6,606 nt of DNA from Actinomycetota bacterium (GTDB lineage Bacteria; Actinomycetota; Thermoleophilia; Solirubrobacterales; 70-9). The position numbers and the translations under genes are program-made. The notes beneath the pieces were generated by a model that searched no databases, was not told where the DNA came from, and worked only from the letters and a program-made list of their open reading frames with translations. Below are positions 1 to 5,249 of this stretch, piece after piece (position 1 is the first letter of the stretch; each line of letters opens with the position of its first letter). Where the stretch lies: contig JAFDWD010000685.1 in NCBI GenBank assembly GCA_018268695.1, positions 1-6,606 on the forward strand, in the 5' to 3' direction.

Positions 1-383
1 AGCACCCCGATGGTCGGGATTTCGACGTCCCAGAGCAGTGCCTCCTGCATCTTCAGGCCGTCCTGGTACCAGTAGAAGTAGCTCTCGCGCTGGAACATCT
101 CGGGCGTCTTCTCGAGTTCCCGGAAGCTCTCGGCATCGACATCCCGGAGCCAGTAATCCCCGGTACCGGTGAGGATCATCAGCTCGTTGGCGCGATCGGC
201 GCCGACGAACCTGAACAGCTGGCCGAAGGCACGATGTAGCTCCATCGACCAGATCGCTTCGCCGCCGTTGGTGTGCATGCGGACGAGTAGCACTCCCTGC
301 TCGTCCCGCTCGAGGATGAAGTAGTCCTTCAGGAGGTCCTGGTACACCTCCAGCGGGGCGTGAGGTACGTAATCGGTATCCAT
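1..383 (-). CDS. Crotonase-superfamily protein, 6-oxocamphor hydrolase-like (partial, C-terminus beyond window)
   Basis: The 127 codons visible here begin MDTDYVPHAPLEVYQDLL and contain the crotonase N-terminal pattern: LERD..GVLLVRMHTNGG (about 24-41), then a helix with EAIWSMELHRAF, then MILTGTGDYWLRD (about 63-75). The spacing LERD-GVLLV-HT-G-W-H-F-DR-N-LTGTG-D-SF closely follows the Rhodococcus 6-oxocamphor hydrolase as I remember it. That enzyme cleaves a C-C bond of a cyclic beta-diketone by a retro-Claisen reaction. The window ends at PTIGV, just before the region that carries the family's catalytic His/His/Asp residues, so activity cannot be checked. The ATG at 383-381 is supported by AAAGGAG (minus-strand reading of 388-394), 4 nt away. 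The gene follows the TetR gene, with an operator-like palindrome about 105 bp upstream. It could instead be an ordinary enoyl-CoA hydratase/isomerase. The superfamily is secure; the hydrolase subgroup is likely. Confidence 0.82.
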   Translation of the reverse strand, partial: MDTDYVPHAPLEVYQDLLKDYFILERDEQGVLLVRMHTNGGEAIWSMELHRAFGQLFRFVGADRANELMILTGTGDYWLRDVDAESFRELEKTPEMFQRESYFYWYQDGLKMQEALLWDVEIPTIGV

Positions 384-394
384 ATCTCTCCTTT
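384..394 (-). promoter_or_regulatory. Shine-Dalgarno of the crotonase gene
   Basis: Read on the minus strand, AAAGGAG (388-394) followed by AGAT lies directly before the ATG at 383-381. It fixes the start and shows that the ORF running off the left edge is a real gene. Confidence 0.75.
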
Positions 395-424
395 GGTGAA
401 TTGCCGATCCCTAGCTGCCAATCA

Positions 425-449
425 CTCGGTCCGCCCCCGCGGACCCGAG
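425..449 (-). terminator. GC-rich hairpin between tetR and the crotonase gene (terminator or attenuator candidate)
   Basis: The arms CTCGGTCCGC (425-434) and GCGGACCCGAG (439-449) pair with one bulged base around a CCCC loop. It lies 54 bp beyond the tetR stop and 42 bp before the crotonase ATG, downstream of the operator at 488-505. There is no U-tract after it in the minus-strand reading, so it is not a classical intrinsic terminator. It could end tetR transcription, or be a leader structure if the crotonase promoter lies at the operator. Confidence 0.35.
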
Positions 450-487
450 CTTTCAACCCACGTTCATCACCCGGGTCTCCCATGACC

Positions 488-505
488 TGAATGAACGTTC
501 ATTTA
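488..505. promoter_or_regulatory. TetR operator-like palindrome, site 1 (upstream of crotonase gene)
   Basis: TGAATGAACGTTCATTTA contains a perfect 14-bp palindrome, AATGAACGTTCATT (490-503). Its 7-4-7 layout with TGAATGA/TCATTNA half-sites resembles the operators of TetR-family acyl-CoA/fatty-acid regulators such as Bacillus FadR (TGAATGA-N4-TCATTCA). Its last three bases are also the tetR stop codon on the minus strand. Eight bases, ACGTTCAT, recur at 460-467 as a possible extra half-site. Related 18-mers occur at 1321-1338 and 2548-2565. Confidence 0.72.
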
Positions 506-1261
506 CCCTACAGGAGATGCGCATGCCGATGCAAGCCCGCGTCGGACGGGACCTTGCGGACCGGTGCAGGCGGGCGGCTTCGTCTGGTCGCCGGCGGTGC
601 CGGCGACCATCCGCACGATCATCTGCGACTGCAGCTCGGCGAGCTCCTCGCCGGTGATCGGGTGGCCGGGGCCGAACCAGAAGCCCGGGTAGGTGCAGTA
701 CCCGATGAACGACCGCGAGAGCGCCACCAGGTCCGGCTGCTTGCCGTCCACCGGGGGGATGGCGAAGATGCCGCTGCCGATTCCCCGCCGCAGGGTGTCC
801 GCCCAGATTCGCGGCACCCGGTTGTGCATCCTCTCGACCACCGCCGCCTGGTCTTGCGGCAGACGTTTGCGCTCCATACGCGCGACGATCGCTTTGAACT
901 TGTATTCGGACGTATGCATGCGGGACGTCGCATAGGTCAGCTGCCGTAGCTCCGCGACCGGATCGCCGGCACCGGCTTCGACCGCCTCGACCGAACGCCT
1001 TTCGGTCTCGTGGTAGGCCCCCTCGACGATCACCCAGAGGATCTCTTCCTTGGAGGCGAAGTGGTTGTAGAGGGCTCCCGCGGTGACCCCGCAGGCCCCG
1101 GCGATTTCCTTCATCGTCGTGTCGACGAAGCCGCGCTCGTAGAAGAGCTTCGCCGCCGCGTCGACCAGCTCCAGGCCCCGCGGGCTGAGATCCGGTTCTG
1201 TGGTCCGGACCGCGCCGACCTCGACCTCGACCTCGACGTAATCGTCCGCTGCTGCCGGCAC
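503..1261 (-). CDS. TetR/AcrR-family transcriptional regulator
   Basis: A 252-residue one-component repressor. Residues about 30-76 form a TetR_N DNA-binding domain: an AAKLFYERGF helix, then the helix-turn-helix TTMKEIAGACGVTAGALYNHFASKEEIL in the canonical pattern (VTAGALYNHF is the recognition helix). The rest is the variable helical ligand-binding and dimerisation domain, which does not identify a ligand. I chose the GTG at 1261-1259 because GGAGGAG stands 4 nt before it and no ATG occurs upstream of the HTH in this frame; the open frame running further upstream is antisense-like shadow of the dehydrogenase gene. The N-terminus before the HTH is longer than usual and contains VEVEVEV, encoded by a 6-bp tandem repeat. 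The gene lies between the dehydrogenase and crotonase genes with gaps of 89 and 119 bp, each holding a matching operator-like site. It probably represses itself and both neighbours, with release by a pathway intermediate. Confidence 0.93.
   Translation of the reverse strand: MPAAADDYVEVEVEVGAVRTTEPDLSPRGLELVDAAAKLFYERGFVDTTMKEIAGACGVTAGALYNHFASKEEILWVIVEGAYHETERRSVEAVEAGAGDPVAELRQLTYATSRMHTSEYKFKAIVARMERKRLPQDQAAVVERMHNRVPRIWADTLRRGIGSGIFAIPPVDGKQPDLVALSRSFIGYCTYPGFWFGPGHPITGEELAELQSQMIVRMVAGTAGDQTKPPACTGPQGPVRRGLASACASPVG
1217..1237. repeat. 6-bp tandem repeat inside the tetR 5' coding region
   Basis: About 3.5 copies of TCGACC run in tandem (GTCGAG on the coding strand) and encode the VEVEVEV stretch near residues 9-15 of the regulator. 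The repeat keeps the frame whenever a whole copy is gained or lost. Confidence 0.7.
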
Positions 1262-1272
1262 CGCGCTCCTCC
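1262..1272 (-). promoter_or_regulatory. Strong Shine-Dalgarno that sets the tetR GTG start
   Basis: GGAGGAG (minus-strand reading of 1266-1272) is followed by CGCG and then GTG at 1261-1259. The spacing is good, and this is the only convincing start in front of the helix-turn-helix. Confidence 0.8.
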
Positions 1273-1320
1273 GTCGTCGACGACCTTCCAGAGGCCGAAA
1301 ACTGGTTCCGCCGGAAGCTA

Positions 1321-1338
1321 TCAGTAAGCGCTCATTCA
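1321..1338. promoter_or_regulatory. TetR operator-like sequence, site 2 (upstream of tetR)
   Basis: TCAGTAAGCGCTCATTCA lies between the dehydrogenase stop (1351) and the tetR start (1261). The right half-site TCATTCA is complete and the left half is degenerate. It shares the 7-4-7 layout and 11 invariant positions with sites 1 and 3. Its place 60 bp upstream of the tetR GTG suggests autoregulation. Confidence 0.65.
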
Positions 1339-1350
1339 GTGGCGACGGGC

Positions 1351-2484
1351 TCAGTCGTAGACGACAACGGTGCGGACGCCCTCGCCGGCGGCCATCGCGG
1401 CGAAGGCGTCGTTCACCTGCTCGAGCGGGATCCGTCGGCTGACGACCGAGTCGAGGTCGAGCCGGCCCCGGCGGTGGAGCCCGAGGATCCGCGGGAAGTC
1501 GACCGGCGGGTTGCAGGAGCCGTAGATGCAGCCGAGGATCCGCTGCTCGGAGCTGGTGATCGTCATCGGGTCGATCTCGACCGTGACCCCGTCCGGCGGC
1601 ATTCCGACGAGGACGGCCGCTCCGGCGGGCCCCAGCATCGCGATCGACTGCTCGATCGTCGCCTTCAGCCCGATCGCCTCGAAGGCGTATTCGACCCCGC
1701 CCCCGCTGATCTGGTGGACCGCCTCCACCGCGTCGACGCTCGAGGCATCGACCGTGTGGGTGGCGCCGAGCCGCGCCGCCAGCGCAAGCTTCTCGGGATT
1801 GGCGTCGATCGCGATCAGCGTCTCCGCCGACATCGCCGCACAACCCTGCACGATCGAGATCCCGACGCCGCCACAGCCGACCACCGCCACGCTCTGGCCG
1901 GCCTCGACCCGGGCCGTGTTCAACACCGCACCGACGCCGGTGGCCACCGCACAACCGACCACCGCGGCGAGGTCGAGTGGCACCGAGTCGTCGATCCGGA
2001 TCGCCCCGTTCTCGGGGACGACCGTGTATTCGCCGAGCGAGCCGACGGTCAACATGCTGGAGACCGGTTCGTCGCCGGACCGCAGCCGCGACGTGCCGTC
2101 GGGCATCAAGTTCTGGTGGATCGTCTCGAGCGAACCGACGCAAAGCTGTGGCCGCCCGGCGAAGCACTGCCGGCAGCGCCCGCAACTGGGCAGCCACGAA
2201 AGCGCGACGTGATCGCCGATTCTCACCCGCTCCACCCCAGGCCCGACCGCCACGACCTCCCCGGCCCCCTCATGCCCAAGGACGATCGGCCTTCGAGTCT
2301 CCGCCCACTCGCCATTGATGCAGTGCAGATCGCTGTGGCAGGTCCCGCTGGCAGCAAGACGGACCATCACCTCCCCCGCCCCCGGCTCGGCGATCTCAAG
2401 CTCCTCGATCTCCAGCGGCCGATTGATCTCACGCAGCACCGCCGCCCGGATCATCCGCCCTTCAAACCGCGCCTCACCACCCAT
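1351..2484 (-). CDS. Zinc-dependent medium-chain alcohol dehydrogenase (NAD-type)
   Basis: A complete 377-residue MDR/GroES-like dehydrogenase expected to interconvert an alcohol and an aldehyde or ketone in the cytoplasm. Catalytic-zinc ligands are visible as Cys49 (GTCHSDLH), His71-Glu72 (LGHEGAGEV) and Cys178 (VVGCAVATG). The structural-zinc lobe has four cysteines at 101, 104, 107 and 115 (CGRCRQC...C). The Rossmann motif GCGGVG is at 203-208, and the acidic Asp227 after the second strand (LIAIDANPEKL) favours NAD over NADP. Length and motifs fit the class III/mycothiol-type and NDMA-dependent actinobacterial branches, but the substrate cannot be read. Two starts are possible: ATG at 2484 (weak GAAGGG) or ATG at 2454, giving MIRAAVLREI, the usual family N-terminus, with GAAGGGCGG just before it. 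The TetR gene and a possible diketone hydrolase follow on the same strand, suggesting it makes the ketone that the hydrolase uses. Confidence 0.95.
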   Translation of the reverse strand: MGGEARFEGRMIRAAVLREINRPLEIEELEIAEPGAGEVMVRLAASGTCHSDLHCINGEWAETRRPIVLGHEGAGEVVAVGPGVERVRIGDHVALSWLPSCGRCRQCFAGRPQLCVGSLETIHQNLMPDGTSRLRSGDEPVSSMLTVGSLGEYTVVPENGAIRIDDSVPLDLAAVVGCAVATGVGAVLNTARVEAGQSVAVVGCGGVGISIVQGCAAMSAETLIAIDANPEKLALAARLGATHTVDASSVDAVEAVHQISGGGVEYAFEAIGLKATIEQSIAMLGPAGAAVLVGMPPDGVTVEIDPMTITSSEQRILGCIYGSCNPPVDFPRILGLHRRGRLDLDSVVSRRIPLEQVNDAFAAMAAGEGVRTVVVYD

Positions 2485-2500
2485 CTCGCACCCTTCTGTA

Positions 2501-2520
2501 GCTCCTCGGAACGAGGAAGC
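2501..2520 (-). other. Small hairpin in the dehydrogenase 5' leader
   Basis: TCCTCG (2503-2508) and CGAGGA (2512-2517) pair perfectly around a 3-base loop. Two more G-C pairs (2501-2502 with 2519-2520) can form across a bulged A. It lies 17 bp from the upstream ATG of the dehydrogenase gene, so it would be in the mRNA leader if transcription starts near the operator at 2548-2565. No T-tract follows. Whether it has a function is unknown. Confidence 0.35.
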
Positions 2521-2547
2521 TTCGCGAGTGCGGGAGTTCCGTGCAAT

Positions 2548-2565
2548 TCAATGACCGCTTAACGA
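2548..2565. promoter_or_regulatory. TetR operator-like sequence, site 3 (dehydrogenase / orphan gene intergenic region)
   Basis: On the minus strand this reads TCGTTAAGCGGTCATTGA. It matches site 2 at 14 of 18 positions and fits the shared pattern T-N3-T-R-A-R-C-G-N-TCATT-N-A. It is 63 bp upstream of the first dehydrogenase ATG and 42 bp upstream of the divergent gene at 2608, so it could control either or both. It is the least palindromic of the three sites, and its support comes mainly from similarity to the other two. Confidence 0.55.
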
Positions 2566-2595
2566 TTCCTTATCATTCTGCGATTCTGCTCGTCC

Positions 2596-2601
2596 TAGCT
2601 T
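2596..2601 (+). promoter_or_regulatory. Possible -10 element for a leaderless transcript
   Basis: TAGCTT fits the actinobacterial TANNNT -10 pattern and ends 6 nt before the ATG at 2608, the distance expected when transcription starts at the start codon. This would explain the lack of a Shine-Dalgarno sequence. No clear -35 is present. TATCAT at 2571-2576 is an alternative -10 that would give a leader of about 25 nt. Confidence 0.35.
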
Positions 2602-2607
2602 CTTCAA

Positions 2608-3474
2608 ATGACTGACGAAGTGGACTTGGATCTGCAAAGGGAATTCGACGAGGCCTTCGAGCGCCTCCAGAAAGTTCTGGCGCAGAGCCGGGATTCATTC
2701 CTACGGGATGTCGCGGAGGGTCCGCGGCTCGAGTCGGAAGTCCTCGCCCAGCTGTCCAACTACTCGGACCCTGATCGAAGACGGGCGAGACTGATCAGGG
2801 AATCGGCGGAAGCGCTGGAAGCCGAGATCAAGGCGGGCCGCCCGACGATCCAAGCCATAGGCCAGGAGCAGAGCGTCGTTTCGATGAAGGCGGTGGCGGC
2901 CCTGACCGCTGTGGCCAAGGACACGATGGAGGCCATCGGGCAGGCACTGCACGTCGACGCCGGCGATACGGGCGAGGTGCTGGCGAGGCTTGCGGCAGGC
3001 ATGACGGAGGCGCAGGTCGAATCGAGCCTCGCCCTCGCACGAGGGATCACGATCGCTCGCAGCCTTACCACCGCCGCGGCGGCCGCGAACCTCCTGGTCA
3101 ACCTCCGGGAGAACGAGCTCGAGAGCTACCTGAACCAGGCTCCGACCTCGACCGAGTTGACCATGGCAGAAGCGCTATGGGACCTCGTCGCAGAAGAGGG
3201 TGCGATCGGGATCGCCGAGCACCTCCTCGTCGAGCTCGTCGGGGTGGCGAATCCCGTCGGTGGCCTCATCGTCGCCATCGCCCGGATCACGATCGAGATG
3301 CGCCGTAAGGCAACCGAGCTGCGGCAGGTCTACGCGCGCGGAGACGTCGACGAGATGCTCGACTTCGCCGACCGGATGAGTGTGCAGCACAAATGGGCCG
3401 AAGAAGTGATCGACCTGTTGGAGAAGACCGGGGAATTGGCGGCGATCAAAATCGAAGCGGGTCGTAACCGCTGA
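2608..3474 (+). CDS. Uncharacterised helical protein, 288 residues
   Basis: I do not recognise a family. The protein has no cysteine, no signal peptide and no zinc or nucleotide-binding motif. An acidic, charged N-terminal part (1-75, helix-forming, EFDEAFERLQKVL) is followed by Ala-rich helices of small residues (about 89-112 and 140-166). A hydrophobic stretch at about 197-228 (HLLVELVGVANPVGGLIVAI at its core) comes next, with an NPVGG break suggesting a helical hairpin. A charged C-terminal helical part (230-288) ends it. This suggests a soluble all-helical protein or one that can associate with membranes; a pore-former-like plan is only a speculation. There is no Shine-Dalgarno before the ATG. 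The gene diverges from the dehydrogenase and converges on the MOSC gene with an 11-bp gap. One sampled line (2641-2700) is 58% GC against 75% for 5881-5940, so it may have been acquired. The plus-strand reading looks protein-like along its length. Confidence 0.78.
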   Translation: MTDEVDLDLQREFDEAFERLQKVLAQSRDSFLRDVAEGPRLESEVLAQLSNYSDPDRRRARLIRESAEALEAEIKAGRPTIQAIGQEQSVVSMKAVAALTAVAKDTMEAIGQALHVDAGDTGEVLARLAAGMTEAQVESSLALARGITIARSLTTAAAAANLLVNLRENELESYLNQAPTSTELTMAEALWDLVAEEGAIGIAEHLLVELVGVANPVGGLIVAIARITIEMRRKATELRQVYARGDVDEMLDFADRMSVQHKWAEEVIDLLEKTGELAAIKIEAGRNR

Positions 3475-3480
3475 GAAGAC

Positions 3481-3495
3481 CGACCTCAGAGGTCG
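3481..3495. terminator. Inverted repeat at the convergent gene junction
   Basis: CGACCTCAGAGGTCG is a perfect inverted repeat (6-bp stem, 3-base loop) located 6 bp after the stop of the plus-strand gene. It overlaps the last codons and stop of the MOSC fusion gene. Its location suits a bidirectional terminator, but it is short and has no T-tract. Confidence 0.3.
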
Positions 3496-5243
3496 AGCAC
3501 GATGTCGCCGTGGGGGCGCGAGCAGCAGATCAGCAGGCTTCCTTCGGGAGGTTGCTCCACCGGGTCGGGGTCGTAGGCCACGTCGCCGGCGATGAGGGTC
3601 GTCTCGCAGGTCTGGCAGACGCCGGTGCGGCAGGACCAGCGCACCGGGACGTCGCAGGCCTCGGCGAGCTCGAGGAGGGTGCCGACGCCGTCGTCCCACC
3701 GGACCGCCAGATCGCTGCGGGCGAACTCGATCGTCGGGCCGTTGCCGGGCGGGCCGGATGGCTGATGCGGGGTCCTTGAGGACATTGCCGCGATGCCCGG
3801 GGTCTGCCCCGGGGCGGGCCCGAACGGCTCGGTGTGGATGCGCGACGCCTCGATCCCGAGGCTGGCCAGCGAGGCGCCGGCCTCCTCCATGAACGGCACC
3901 GGACCGCAGAGGTAGGCCTGCGCATCCGGCGGGGGTTCGAGAGCCGCGATGGCCGCCCCGGTCAGCCGGCCGGCGGTGTCGAAGTCGCGGCCCTGACGAT
4001 CCCCCTCGTCGGGGCGGCTGTAGAACACCTGGCTGCGCACGTTCGGCAGCGAGGCGAGGAGGTCGCGGGCCTCGGCGGCGAAGGGATGCTCGCCACCGTT
4101 GCGGGCGCCGTAGAGCCACCAGATCTCGCGTTCGGAATGCTCTTGGGCGAGCGCGCGCAGCATCGCGAGGACGGGCGTCGCGCCGATCCCGGCGCTGACC
4201 AGCAGGACCGGCCCACCGGTGGAGTCGAGCGTGAAGGTCCCGCGCGGCGCCGCGATGTCGATCCGGTCGCCCACCGAGAGCCGCGTGGACAGGTGACCGC
4301 TGACGATGCCGCGGCTCTCGCGTTTGACGCTCACCTGGTAGTAGCCCGCGCCGGGCGGGCCGGAGAGGGAGTAGTTGCGCAGCAGCGATCGCTCCTGACC
4401 GTCGGGCCGGACCCGCACCGTCAGGTACTGCCCGGGAAGAGCGGATGGCAGCGGCGCTCCCTCCGGATCCTCCAGGCGCAGCGAGATCACCGACCCGCTC
4501 TCATGGACGATCGCGGTGACCGCCAGCGAGCGGAAGCCCGGCCATGCCGGCGGCGGGGCCGTCGCCGCGAGGCCGGCGTTGCCGTTCCCTCCACCCTCCT
4601 CGAGCAGGGCGCGGAACGAGCCCTGCCAGCCCGGGCTCAGGGCCGGGATCCGCAGCGCCCGCAGCAGGCCCTGGCGCTCATGGCCCGGGAGGTAGAGCAA
4701 CCCGTCGACCTCGGCGACCGGCATCTGCTCGGGCCCGGTGGTGACCCTGACGATCTTGTCGCCGGCCTCGACCTCGCCCTCCTCGATCACGCGGAAATAG
4801 AAGCCCGGGCGGCGGTGGGAGACGAGGAGCGCCGGGATCCGCGGATCGTCCATCCTGATCCCCACCCGGTAACAGGTCACCCGCGGCTGACTCACCTCGA
4901 ACAGCGCGGTCCCGATCCGATAGCGATCACCGATGCACACCTCGTCGTCGGGGAGGCCATCCACGGTGAAGTTCTCGCCGAACTGTCCGTGGACGAAGTC
5001 GTCCCGACCCAGCTCGCGTTCCCAGTGCCGGTAGGAGTCGAGCTGGTAGACGAAGACGGCCCGCTGCTCGCCGCCGTGCCCCGCCAGATCGCCCTGGCCG
5101 TCGCCGTCGACGTTCAGCCGGGCGACGTGGCGGGGACCGGTGACCGGATCCTTGTAGACGCCGGTGAAGACGGTTTTCCCGCGCCAGGTCACGTCTTTCG
5201 GCAAGCCGACGTTGACCGAGATCAGCTTTCCGACCGATTCCAT
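3486..5243 (-). CDS. MOSC domain - flavin/NAD(P)H reductase - [2Fe-2S] ferredoxin fusion protein
   Basis: A 585-residue modular redox protein. Residues about 20-170 are a YiiM-type MOSC domain (GGEQRAVFVYQLDSYRHWE, FGENFTVDG), with Cys124 in QPRVTCYRVG at the conserved cysteine position that binds molybdenum cofactor or sulfur. About 172-216 is the YiiM 3-alpha domain (PVAEVDGLLYLPGHER...IPALSPGWQGSFRALLEE). About 236-340 is a flavin-binding reductase domain with the RNYS signature at 289-292. About 346-455 is the NAD(P) domain (GIGATP 352-357, CGP 446-448). About 503-585 is a plant-type ferredoxin with Cys538, 543 and 546 (C-x4-C-x2-C) and Cys573 or 574. The reductase-then-ferredoxin order is that of phthalate dioxygenase reductase. 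Expected flow is NAD(P)H to flavin to [2Fe-2S] to the MOSC site. E. coli YiiM and YcbX are MOSC proteins that reduce N-hydroxylated bases, so a self-sufficient reductase of such compounds is a fair inference. It starts 6 nt after the stop of the glutamate synthase-like gene, so they are probably co-transcribed. All key residues are intact. Confidence 0.95.
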   Translation of the reverse strand: MESVGKLISVNVGLPKDVTWRGKTVFTGVYKDPVTGPRHVARLNVDGDGQGDLAGHGGEQRAVFVYQLDSYRHWERELGRDDFVHGQFGENFTVDGLPDDEVCIGDRYRIGTALFEVSQPRVTCYRVGIRMDDPRIPALLVSHRRPGFYFRVIEEGEVEAGDKIVRVTTGPEQMPVAEVDGLLYLPGHERQGLLRALRIPALSPGWQGSFRALLEEGGGNGNAGLAATAPPPAWPGFRSLAVTAIVHESGSVISLRLEDPEGAPLPSALPGQYLTVRVRPDGQERSLLRNYSLSGPPGAGYYQVSVKRESRGIVSGHLSTRLSVGDRIDIAAPRGTFTLDSTGGPVLLVSAGIGATPVLAMLRALAQEHSEREIWWLYGARNGGEHPFAAEARDLLASLPNVRSQVFYSRPDEGDRQGRDFDTAGRLTGAAIAALEPPPDAQAYLCGPVPFMEEAGASLASLGIEASRIHTEPFGPAPGQTPGIAAMSSRTPHQPSGPPGNGPTIEFARSDLAVRWDDGVGTLLELAEACDVPVRWSCRTGVCQTCETTLIAGDVAYDPDPVEQPPEGSLLICCSRPHGDIVLDL

Positions 5244-5249
5244 CGGCGC

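Noticed and set aside
1262..2197. Extension of the TetR reading frame upstream to give a 564-residue protein
   Set aside because: The added part overlaps the dehydrogenase gene in another frame and is Arg-rich low-complexity sequence. The GTG at 1261 with GGAGGAG is a far better start.
1339..2562. A 407-codon open frame on the plus strand opposite the dehydrogenase
   Set aside because: It is a shadow of the dehydrogenase gene: low-complexity, charged composition with no motif, while the minus strand shows zinc and NAD sites in order.
2571..2576. TATCAT as a sigma-70 -10 box for the gene at 2608
   Set aside because: No acceptable -35 is found at the right distance and no ribosome site follows; kept only as an alternative to TAGCTT at 2596-2601.
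3175..4119. A 314-codon minus-strand frame across the convergent junction
   Set aside because: It overlaps the MOSC fusion gene in another frame and the antisense of the orphan gene; its composition is that of a shadow frame.
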